Positions 1 to 5,912 of a stretch of DNA of 6,919 nucleotides are shown here, piece after piece. Every line of letters starts with the position of its first letter. Position 1 is the stretch's first letter. The stretch comes from Candidatus Aminicenantota bacterium (GTDB lineage Bacteria > Acidobacteriota > Aminicenantia > UBA2199): NCBI GenBank assembly GCA_020355945.1, contig CP070627.1, forward strand, positions 8,771,393-8,778,311, read 5' to 3'. A model generated the notes under the pieces. The model had not been told where the DNA came from. It ran no database searches and saw only the letters and a program-made list of their open reading frames with translations. Both the position numbers and the translations under genes were made by a program.

Positions 1-1
1 A

Positions 2-937
2 TTTACGGAATCCGAGGTGAGGGGTATCTTGCAAACCCTGGGGCTGGAGAAAAAGATTCCCCTGGAAGACTTGAGGCGTTATTATGACGGGTACCTGTTT
101 AATATGAAAGCAAAAGAACGGGTTTACAACCCGGATATGGTCCTATACTACATTACCCGGTGGAGAGAACTGGAGGAACCCCCGGGAGAGATTATGGATG
201 AAAATGTAAAAACCGATTATGGCAGGCTGCAGCGCCTCATTGCCAACATCAAAAATAAAGAGCAATTGCTCCAGGTTATCCGGGAAGAAAAGATCAATGC
301 CACTGTAGTTAAACGATTTTCTTTTGAGCTGATGTACGACCAAAAGTATTTTACTTCATTATTATTTTATATGGGATTCCTGACCTTTTTGTATGAAGAC
401 CGAAAACTCACCTACCTGGGGATACCCAACTATGTAATAAAGACCTTATTCTGGGAATATTTCCGTGAGCAGCTTCATAAAGAATATACCCTGGAAATCG
501 ATACCAGCCGAATAGAGAAAGCCATTTCGGCTATGGCTTTTGACGGTGAACTGGGACCTTTTATTGACCTGGTCCGGGGAAACGTTCTTTCGGCTTTATC
601 ACGGAGAGATTATATAAAGTTCGATGAAAAATACATCAAAGTGGTGTTGTTCAGTTTTTTGAGCTTGAATCCCCTTTACATGCTTCAAAGCGAGCCTGAA
701 GTAACAGGCGGATTTATCGACATTTACCTGGAACGGGACAGCCGTTCCCCGGAGGTCGTGTACGAGTGGCTCTGGGAGCTAAAGTATATAAAGAAAGAAC
801 AATCGCTTGAGGAGGTAAAAGCTGAAGGACTGGAACAATTGAAGCGTTACGCGGAAAGCCGGCGATTCCGGGGAAAAGAAAACCTGAAAAAGGCACTCCT
901 TATATTCCGGGGCAAAGATGAGTGCTTTGTGTTTTAA
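2..937 (+). CDS. AAA-ATPase-like protein with C-terminal PD-(D/E)XK nuclease-type domain (5' truncated)
   Basis: The frame is open to the left edge, and in-frame FTESEV precedes the GTG at 17, so that GTG is probably internal. Family members as I know them (AAA-ATPase_like/DUF1703 plus PDDEXK_9) have about 500-560 residues; roughly the last 311 are visible, so the Walker A/B half lies outside. Numbering from the GTG, the family's characteristic YYDGY motif is at residues 22-26, followed by helical linker sequence. Near the end, E-P-E-V-T-G-G-F-I-D (D235) and W-E-L-K (E254, K256) fit the D...ExK core of a PD-(D/E)XK fold. A lysine/glutamate-rich helix and a final beta strand (KALLIFRGKD) follow, as is usual there. 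The family is widespread and often multicopy; its function is unproven, and a nuclease activity linked to mobile DNA or defence is inferred. The gene converges on mnmG with a 13-base gap and no recognisable terminator. Confidence 0.85.
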   Translation, partial: FTESEVRGILQTLGLEKKIPLEDLRRYYDGYLFNMKAKERVYNPDMVLYYITRWRELEEPPGEIMDENVKTDYGRLQRLIANIKNKEQLLQVIREEKINATVVKRFSFELMYDQKYFTSLLFYMGFLTFLYEDRKLTYLGIPNYVIKTLFWEYFREQLHKEYTLEIDTSRIEKAISAMAFDGELGPFIDLVRGNVLSALSRRDYIKFDEKYIKVVLFSFLSLNPLYMLQSEPEVTGGFIDIYLERDSRSPEVVYEWLWELKYIKKEQSLEEVKAEGLEQLKRYAESRRFRGKENLKKALLIFRGKDECFVF

Positions 938-950
938 ATTTTAAGAGATG

Positions 951-964
951 TCATTGGTCATTGG
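951..964. repeat. Tandem heptamer, 2 x TCATTGG
   Basis: Two head-to-tail copies of TCATTGG (951-957 and 958-964) lie at the 3' end of mnmG. The first three bases, read on the minus strand, are the TGA stop codon of mnmG. I recall similar TCATTGG-type words as intergenic repeats in other environmental bacterial genomes, which could not be checked here. Confidence 0.75.
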
Positions 965-2819
965 TAAGGGTTTCTCTGTGCTCTCTGTGTTCTCTGTGGC
1001 TTCTTTTTTTCCTGGTGATAGTCAAATAAATGGAAATGGTGTTGATGGCTGCCGGGGTAACCCCGGGAATTTTTAATGCTTCTGCAAGATTGGCCGGACG
1101 GTGGCGTATAAGCTTTTGTCGTACTTCAGTCGATAAACCGCCAATTTTATTGTAATCAAAATCCTCAGACAATTTTATCTTAGCCAGGTTTTTGAACCGC
1201 TCAATGTTCTGCTGCTGGATTTTGATGTAACCTTCGTATTTCACAGTGGCTTCAATGTAAGAGACATCGGTTAAGGTTTTATTTTTTAGGAGGGAAGCGC
1301 CGTGGATTTCTTCCAGTTTTTCGAAATCGATTCCCGGCATTTTCAACAGGTGGCGCAGCGGATAGCCTTTTCCCTGGTACTTAACTTTGGTGGTTTCCAG
1401 CTTTTTTATGATTTTTTTACGTTTTTTTAATTTTCGTTCTTCTTTTAGAAAGAGCTTTTCATCTAATAATCCGAATTTCAGCGCATAATGACTTAATCGT
1501 TCAAAGGCATTGTCTTCTCTTAATTGCAAGCGATATTCGGCCCGTGAGGTAAATAAGCGGTAGGGTTCGTCTACTCCTTTGGTGACAATATCGTCGATAA
1601 GAACACCGGTATAGGCTTCATTTCGGCCCAGGATAAAAGGTTCCTGGTTTTGCAGTTTTAATGCGGCGTTGATGCCGGCCATCATTCCCTGGGCCCCGGC
1701 TTCTTCATACCCGGAAGTGCCGTTGACCTGGCCGGCAAAATAAAGACCTTCAATGGCTTTGCTTTCCAGGGTGTGTTTGATTTGCGCGGCTTTGATGGCA
1801 TCATATTCAATGGCATAGGCCGGCCGCATCATTACCGAACAGTCCAGGCCAGGGATAGCGTTCAATATCTGCCGCTGCACCTCCACCGGGAGACTGGAGG
1901 AAAGTCCATTGACATAAACCTCTTTGTTGTCAATGCCTTCAGGTTCCAGATAAAAATGATGGGTGTCCCGGTGGGGAAATTTGACGATTTTATCTTCAAT
2001 AGAAGGACAGTAACGGGGACCTATGCCTTCGATTACACCGGAAAAAAGAGGTGATTTGTCGAGATTGCCATTAATGACGTTTTTTACTTGCGGTGTGGTG
2101 TAGCCCAGGTAACATAAGATTTTATTTTTTACTTTTGCCCGGGTAAACATGGAGAAGGGGGTAGGAGGTTCGTCTCCCGGTTGAGGTATAAAACGGGTCC
2201 AATCAATGGTATCATAATGAAGCCGCATAGGGGTACCGGTTTTTAAGCGCAGGGTTTCGAATCCCAATGTTTTGATATGTTCTGCTAAGTGGGTGGAGGG
2301 GGGTTCATTGGAGCGGCCGGCTTCATAAATGGTGCTGCCGATATATATTTTCCCGTTCAAAAAGGTGCCGGAGGTGATAATCACGGCATCTGCCTTTATT
2401 TCATTGCCTTCCAGTAATCGGACGCCTGTGACCCTGGCGTTTTTTACCATAATTCCCGACACCACGGATTGGTAGACTTTTAGGTTAGGGGTTTGTTCCA
2501 GGAAGGTTTTCATGAAGTTGCGGTAGGCGATTTTATCGTTTTGGGAGCGGGTAGCGCGGACAGCCGGGCCTTTGCTGCGATTGAGTATTTTAAAGTGGAT
2601 ACCGGTAATGTCTGCGGCCCGGGGCATGATACCGCCCATGGCATCGATTTCTTTGACCAGGTGGCCTTTGGCAATGCCGCCTATAGAGGGGTTGCAGGAC
2701 ATTTGCGCGATGGTTTCTAAGTGGATGGTCACTAATATGGCCTCGTATCCCATTTTGGAAACCGCGTAAGCTGCTTCGATTCCTGCATGTCCGGCACCCA
2801 CAATCACTACCCGTTTCAT
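951..2819 (-). CDS. mnmG: tRNA uridine-5-carboxymethylaminomethyl modification enzyme MnmG (GidA)
   Basis: MnmG is an FAD-dependent cytoplasmic enzyme. With the GTPase MnmE it builds the (carboxymethyl)aminomethyl group on wobble U34 of certain tRNAs, using methylene-tetrahydrofolate. The 622-residue protein has the usual family length. The dinucleotide-binding motif GAGHAG is at residues 8-13. CNPSIGG (C42) and R-Y-C-P-S-I-E-D-K (C271) carry the two conserved cysteines corresponding to E. coli C47 and C277. The second FAD motif FAGQVNGTSGYEEAGAQG is at 361-378, and FTSRAEYRL at about 423-431. The helical C-terminus ends with the family-typical GVTPAA at about 586-591. The ATG at 2817-2819 gives a normal N-terminus and has a weak AAGGA 6 bases upstream (complement of 2826-2830). 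Odd feature: residues 607-622, SHREHREHRE plus TLTNDQ, lie beyond the normal end and are encoded by tandem repeats, with the stop codon itself inside a repeat unit. mnmE is not in the window. Confidence 0.97.
   Translation of the reverse strand: MKRVVIVGAGHAGIEAAYAVSKMGYEAILVTIHLETIAQMSCNPSIGGIAKGHLVKEIDAMGGIMPRAADITGIHFKILNRSKGPAVRATRSQNDKIAYRNFMKTFLEQTPNLKVYQSVVSGIMVKNARVTGVRLLEGNEIKADAVIITSGTFLNGKIYIGSTIYEAGRSNEPPSTHLAEHIKTLGFETLRLKTGTPMRLHYDTIDWTRFIPQPGDEPPTPFSMFTRAKVKNKILCYLGYTTPQVKNVINGNLDKSPLFSGVIEGIGPRYCPSIEDKIVKFPHRDTHHFYLEPEGIDNKEVYVNGLSSSLPVEVQRQILNAIPGLDCSVMMRPAYAIEYDAIKAAQIKHTLESKAIEGLYFAGQVNGTSGYEEAGAQGMMAGINAALKLQNQEPFILGRNEAYTGVLIDDIVTKGVDEPYRLFTSRAEYRLQLREDNAFERLSHYALKFGLLDEKLFLKEERKLKKRKKIIKKLETTKVKYQGKGYPLRHLLKMPGIDFEKLEEIHGASLLKNKTLTDVSYIEATVKYEGYIKIQQQNIERFKNLAKIKLSEDFDYNKIGGLSTEVRQKLIRHRPANLAEALKIPGVTPAAINTISIYLTITRKKRSHREHREHRETLTNDQ
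972..998. repeat. Tandem 9-mer, 3 x (T/C)TCTCTGTG
   Basis: Three consecutive 9-base units are seen: TTCTCTGTG (972-980), CTCTCTGTG (981-989) and TTCTCTGTG (990-998), followed by GC and a T-run. Because the unit is a multiple of three, the array is read in frame by mnmG on the minus strand as His-Arg-Glu repeated three times. This type of array is normally intergenic; here it lies within the 3' end of a coding sequence. Confidence 0.9.
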
Positions 2820-2860
2820 TTTATTTCCTTATTTCCTATTTTTTTCCATTTTTTTTAGCC

Positions 2861-2886
2861 ACAAAGGTACACAAAGAAACACAAAG
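2861..2886. repeat. Tandem ~10-mer ACAAAG(G/A)(T/A)AC, about 2.6 copies
   Basis: ACAAAGGTAC (2861-2870), ACAAAGAAAC (2871-2880) and a partial ACAAAG (2881-2886) follow AGCC at 2857-2860. Read on the minus strand the array is built of CTTTGTG words ending in TGTGGCT. That is a close relative, in inverted orientation, of the CTCTGTG array at 972-1000, which ends in the same TGTGGCT. It sits about 40 bases upstream of the mnmG start. Confidence 0.8.
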
Positions 2887-2900
2887 CGGGCGGCGCCCGC
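2886..2900. repeat. GC-rich inverted repeat, GCGGGC-GGC-GCCCGC
   Basis: This is a perfect 6-base stem (2886-2891 with 2895-2900) with a three-base loop. It directly abuts the last CAAAG unit of the tandem repeat. No T-run follows on either strand, so it does not look like an intrinsic terminator. It reads as the first hairpin of a REP-like cluster. Confidence 0.7.
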
Positions 2901-2934
2901 AGCCCAAGAAGGCCCTCCGGGCCATCTTCCGGCT
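2901..2934. repeat. Imperfect nested hairpin (REP-like)
   Basis: The paired blocks are AGCC (2901-2904) with GGCT (2931-2934), AAGA (2906-2909) with TCTT (2925-2928), and GGCCC (2911-2915) with GGGCC (2919-2923) around a TCC loop. This gives 13 pairs broken only by small internal mismatches or bulges. By hand count, 2886-2934 is about 78% G+C, in contrast to the AT-rich flanks. The structure suggests an RNA or DNA hairpin element rather than coding DNA. Confidence 0.65.
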
Positions 2935-2946
2935 CACTGAATTGTT

Positions 2947-2977
2947 CGCCGGGACTTACCTTAATTTTCTCCCGGCG
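2947..2977. repeat. Inverted repeat CGCCGGGA ... TCCCGGCG
   Basis: A perfect 8-base stem (2947-2954 with 2970-2977) encloses an AT-rich 15-base loop. It follows the nested hairpins with a 12-base gap and may belong to the same composite element. It could equally be an operator for either divergent gene; the sequence does not decide. Confidence 0.6.
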
Positions 2978-3142
2978 TTGCAAAAATTCTTGCCAAAAAA
3001 ACAAGCAGTTGACAGATAGTAATATAGCTCAAAATGAATTGGATTTCAATATCCCCGGTGTGGGGTCTCTCTAATAAAAAGTTTTTGCGGATGTTTCCCG
3101 GGGCCAGGGGGGCGGTAACACTTTTTTCCCTACCGTTTCATA

Positions 3143-3171
3143 TTGATAAAAAAGACGTTTAGTACTATAAT
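3143..3171 (+). promoter_or_regulatory. Sigma70-type promoter, TTGATA-17-TATAAT, probably giving a leaderless mRNA
   Basis: TTGATA (3143-3148, 5/6 match) and a perfect TATAAT (3166-3171) are separated by 17 bases. A normal 6-7 base discriminator places transcription start at about 3178-3179, on the ATG of the ATPase gene. No Shine-Dalgarno sequence precedes that ATG: the 6 bases between the -10 box and ATG are GAAACC. The promoter and the start codon therefore support each other as a leaderless arrangement. Confidence 0.7.
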
Positions 3172-3177
3172 GAAACC

Positions 3178-4263
3178 ATGGCAAAAGATAAATTTAATTA
3201 CCGTAAAGATGTCGCCTTCATCAACCGTGAAAACGAGTTAGAATTCTTAGAAGAATACATCAACCAAAGACCGGAATCCATCCTTTTTCTTCACGGCCCT
3301 AAATCCTCAGGGAAAACCACACTGCTTTACCGTTTTCTTAATGAGATTGAAAAAAAGCAGAAACTAGATGTAAAGTTTCTTAATCTACGGGAAAAATTAA
3401 TTGCCAATTATAAAGATTTTATCCGTATCTTCTTCGGTATCGACTATTCGAAAACAAAAGAGGACATCAAAGAAAAGCGAGAATATGACATCTTCAAATT
3501 TTTTAAACTTTCAGTGGAAGAGTTTAAGGGAATGGAAGCCGGCCAGTTGGACCCCTTTGAAATAATGAAAATGAATTTTGTAAAATTAAGAAAAAAGGGA
3601 ATAAAACCGCTGGTTATTATCGATGAACTCCAGCTCATGGATGAAATCTATATGAACAATGGAAAAGAGCGGCTGCTTATTATTGAATTGTTCAATTTTT
3701 TCGTTGCCATGACCAAGGAAAGCCACCTGGCTCATATCATTATTGCTTCTTCCGATGGATATTTTATTAACCGGGTGTTTATCGATTCCAGGTTGAAAAA
3801 GACCTCTGATTTTTATAAGGTGGATTACCTGGAAAAGGCCGATGTGATGGAATGGCTTTTAAACCTTGAGAAATATTCCGCTATTAAAGATTACACCCTG
3901 ACAAAGGAAGAGGTAGAAAAGATATGGGAAGTTGTGGGCGGCAGCATGTGGGAGATTCAAAACCTCCTGTCCCGCCTTTTTAAGCAGCCTTTGCCAGAGG
4001 TTTTAGCGCATTATAAACAAAAAATACTGGGATTGATTACCGATTATATCGTTACCAAAGGCCGGAAACAACGGGAAAAAATATTAAAGACCTTTGTAAA
4101 TAATGACTGCTTACGGAAAAAAGATATAGATGAAGACGATGAAGAAATATTACAGCACATGGTAAGGAACAACATATTGTATTTCGATCCCACAGAGGCG
4201 GTCTATTACCCGCAGGGCAAGAGCTATCAGCACGGTATAAAATTATATTTCGCGGAAAATTAA
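3178..4263 (+). CDS. ATP-binding protein, archaeal-type ATPase (ATPase_2-like)
   Basis: This 361-residue P-loop ATPase has the layout of the ATPase_2 (Arch_ATPase) family. The entry motif F-I-N-R-E-N-E-L-E-F-L is at residues 14-24. Walker A GPKSSGKT is at 40-47 and Walker B PLVIIDE at 144-150 (D149, E150), both intact. A sensor-1-like strand HIIIASSD spans 186-193, and DSR (R205) is a possible arginine finger. VGGSMWEIQNLLS at 253-265 fits the GG...sensor-2 region. The last ~75 residues look like a winged helix, with I-L-Y-F-D-P...Y-Y-P-Q typical of the family's end. No signal peptide or membrane segment is visible, so it is cytoplasmic. Its role is unknown; members are usually orphan or accessory ATPases. 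The ATG is preceded by a promoter but no Shine-Dalgarno sequence. No terminator separates it from the next gene 113 bases on, so read-through into a three-gene unit is possible. Confidence 0.9.
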   Translation: MAKDKFNYRKDVAFINRENELEFLEEYINQRPESILFLHGPKSSGKTTLLYRFLNEIEKKQKLDVKFLNLREKLIANYKDFIRIFFGIDYSKTKEDIKEKREYDIFKFFKLSVEEFKGMEAGQLDPFEIMKMNFVKLRKKGIKPLVIIDELQLMDEIYMNNGKERLLIIELFNFFVAMTKESHLAHIIIASSDGYFINRVFIDSRLKKTSDFYKVDYLEKADVMEWLLNLEKYSAIKDYTLTKEEVEKIWEVVGGSMWEIQNLLSRLFKQPLPEVLAHYKQKILGLITDYIVTKGRKQREKILKTFVNNDCLRKKDIDEDDEEILQHMVRNNILYFDPTEAVYYPQGKSYQHGIKLYFAEN

Positions 4264-4350
4264 ATTGTGAGTGAAATGGGGAAAAAGGTATTTTTGATTT
4301 TTTGATCAAGAGGGGTTACTTCGGGTGAAGGATAGTTTGCGCAGTCTTTT

Positions 4351-4369
4351 TTACCTTAGATGGAGGTAA
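4351..4369 (+). promoter_or_regulatory. Shine-Dalgarno site inside a small hairpin
   Basis: TTACCT (4351-4356) pairs perfectly with AGGTAA (4364-4369) around a 7-base loop. The strong Shine-Dalgarno sequence GGAGGT (4362-4367), 9 bases ahead of the ATG at 4377, lies partly in the loop and partly in the 3' stem. The site fixes the start of the downstream gene. Whether the 6-base, AT-containing stem is stable enough to limit translation is uncertain. Confidence 0.5.
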
Positions 4370-4376
4370 TTTTACT

Positions 4377-5912
4377 ATGACAGATAGTACTAAAGAGTGG
4401 CCTGAATTTGTTCAAGGGTTAAATAAATATTACACGGTACATACGCGGGGTTGGAAGACGACGGCTGGGTACAAGTTGTTCCTGGCGGATTTCTCGGAAT
4501 GGAAGCTGCGTTTCTCGAATCCGACCCCCATCATTTGGGTCAATGCCGAAGCTGCTGAACTCCGCCCTGCAGAGCTGCTTGAAAGCTTGCAGGATGTGGC
4601 CAGGGAACAGGGTTGGCGTCATGGGGAATGTATTGTCCTACTGGATAGAGAGGAACAGGGCTTGAAATCCCTGGCAGCAAACAGGTATCTTCCCCGATTT
4701 GTTATAATTGATTCAAATGATCAACACGATATTTTGGAAGCTAGCTCATTCACCAACGACTTGCTGGATCTTATATGCGATCAGGTTCCCATCTCCGACC
4801 TGGCCCCTTATGAGATAAGTAAACCAGTGACTGGTACTCGCTTTTTCGGACGCAGCTCTGATATCCAGAAGGTAATTATGAAATCGGATACAAACTTTGC
4901 AGTGATAGGGCCTAAGCGGATAGGCAAAACGTCACTTCTCCGTGAAATCAATCGCAGGTTAAAAGAGCAGACTGAAAAAGGGCTGACTGCAGCAGAGGGA
5001 CCGTATGTCTTTTTGGATTGTAGTTTGATCAAAACACCGTATACTTTTTTAGAGACACTGGTTCAAAAGCTGTGGCCAAAAGAAATATCCCGTTTACATA
5101 AACGGACACCTGAAGTTTTTTTCATTAGATTTATAGAAAGAATGCACAAAGTCTTTAAAAGCCCGATCACAATATTTTTAGACGAAGTAGACAGGTGGTT
5201 CGCACCGGCTAACAGGAATCAAATAGTGCTTGATATGTTTCGGGTTTCTTCAGAAAGTGAGGACTGTCGCTACATAGTAGCTGGTTTTACTAATCTGATG
5301 AAGGAGACTCAGATTGGAGGCTCTACTTTTTTCAAGAAAATGTTTGAGTACATAGAGCTAGGTCCTTTCACTAAAAAAGATTTGACAGACCTGGTTCTGA
5401 CGCCAATGACACAATTACGTATACAGATCAAACAGCAAGATGAGGTGGTAGAACGTATATATAAAGAGACAGGTGGAATTCCCCAATTGGCTCAATACTA
5501 TTGCTTAGACCTGATCGATCAACTGGACAGCCAGGAGACACATCAAGTCACCCCAGACAATCTGTCAGGGATCCAAAAAAAAACTGAATTCAAGAATTTA
5601 GTACTTGGTTCTTTTCAAAGTGGTATTGACGCAGAAGATAGGTGTTTGGTATATGCGCTCCTAACCACGATACCGGTAGAGCGGGATGCGGAATCCTTCA
5701 CTCAGCAAGAGATGTCGAATGCGTTGAATAAATGTGGCTTATCCTTCAGTCCTGAAAAGATTGACCAGATTTGCGATAGGTTGAGCCTTTGCGGCATCAT
5801 GACTAATGAAAACGATAAATATCGATTTTCCATACCCTTTTTTCCCCGGGTTCTTCGAATGAGTGGTTTGGATTATTTATTCTCGGAAGCTAAAAAGGAG
5901 ATGGTCCAATGA
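4377..5912 (+). CDS. Multidomain AAA/STAND-type NTPase with an unrecognised N-terminal domain
   Basis: 511 residues, started by ATG after GGAGGT with 9-base spacing. Residues 1 to about 140 are a domain I cannot name; they alternate strands and helices (TPIIWVNA at 50-57, helix 64-79, ECIVLLD at 84-90, RFVIID at 107-112), suggesting a Rossmann-like alpha/beta fold. A linker with P-Y...P-V...F-F-G-R (144-159) leads into the NTPase, an arrangement I recall from bacterial ATPases in Chloroflexi and cyanobacteria. Walker A GPKRIGKTS (178-186) and Walker B ITIFLDE (264-270, D269/E270) are intact. A sensor-1-like strand RYIVAGFTN spans 298-306 and TGGIPQLAQYY (365-375) is sensor-2-like. Residues ~418-495 look like a winged helix. 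No membrane segment is seen. It overlaps the next gene by ATGA, implying translational coupling. A signalling or defence NTPase is plausible but inferred. Confidence 0.9.
   Translation: MTDSTKEWPEFVQGLNKYYTVHTRGWKTTAGYKLFLADFSEWKLRFSNPTPIIWVNAEAAELRPAELLESLQDVAREQGWRHGECIVLLDREEQGLKSLAANRYLPRFVIIDSNDQHDILEASSFTNDLLDLICDQVPISDLAPYEISKPVTGTRFFGRSSDIQKVIMKSDTNFAVIGPKRIGKTSLLREINRRLKEQTEKGLTAAEGPYVFLDCSLIKTPYTFLETLVQKLWPKEISRLHKRTPEVFFIRFIERMHKVFKSPITIFLDEVDRWFAPANRNQIVLDMFRVSSESEDCRYIVAGFTNLMKETQIGGSTFFKKMFEYIELGPFTKKDLTDLVLTPMTQLRIQIKQQDEVVERIYKETGGIPQLAQYYCLDLIDQLDSQETHQVTPDNLSGIQKKTEFKNLVLGSFQSGIDAEDRCLVYALLTTIPVERDAESFTQQEMSNALNKCGLSFSPEKIDQICDRLSLCGIMTNENDKYRFSIPFFPRVLRMSGLDYLFSEAKKEMVQ
5896..5912 (+). 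promoter_or_regulatory. Ribosome binding site and ATGA start-stop overlap
   Basis: AGGAG (5896-5900) lies 8 bases before the ATG at 5909. That ATG overlaps the TGA of the upstream gene (5910-5912), a classic coupling arrangement. It argues that the two ATPase proteins are made together in matched amounts. Confidence 0.8.

Larger units (their letters stand above)
2820..3177. other. Divergent intergenic region between mnmG and the ATPase gene
   Basis: These 358 bases carry no convincing gene. From left to right they hold an AT-rich mnmG leader, a CAAAG-type tandem repeat, a strongly GC-rich stretch of nested inverted repeats, another inverted repeat at 2947-2977, and the promoter of the rightward ATPase gene. 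A perfect TTGACA occurs at 3009-3014, but the best downstream -10 (CAAAAT at 3030-3035) is only 15 bases away, so it was not called as a promoter. I found no clear promoter for mnmG; it may lie in or beyond the repeats. Confidence 0.7.

Noticed and set aside
972..998. The 9-mer array considered as a CRISPR or iteron.
   Set aside because: The units are directly abutting with no spacers, are too short for CRISPR, and have no replication gene nearby.
1052..1066. Strong palindrome CCGGGG-TAA-CCCCGG near the 3' end of mnmG, considered as a terminator.
   Set aside because: It lies inside the conserved P-G-V-T-P-A-A coding segment, and the gene continues well past it with no T-run on the transcribed strand.
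1773..2769. Plus-strand open frames within the mnmG region.
   Set aside because: They are antisense to a complete, highly conserved mnmG and have no recognisable motifs or ribosome binding sites.
3009..3035. Perfect -35 box TTGACA as a second rightward promoter.
   Set aside because: The best -10 is CAAAAT at 15-base spacing, and nothing better lies at 16-18 bases. It also has no gene immediately downstream.
3034..3162. A 42-codon open frame (ATG at 3034, TAG at 3160) upstream of the ATPase gene.
   Set aside because: It has no Shine-Dalgarno sequence and no recognisable protein features, and it runs into the promoter of the next gene. Chance is the simplest explanation.
4264..4350. Terminator or separate promoter between the two rightward ATPase genes.
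   Set aside because: Only a 4-base CTTC/GAAG stem (4319-4330) without an adjacent T-run, and no well-spaced -35/-10 pair, could be found.
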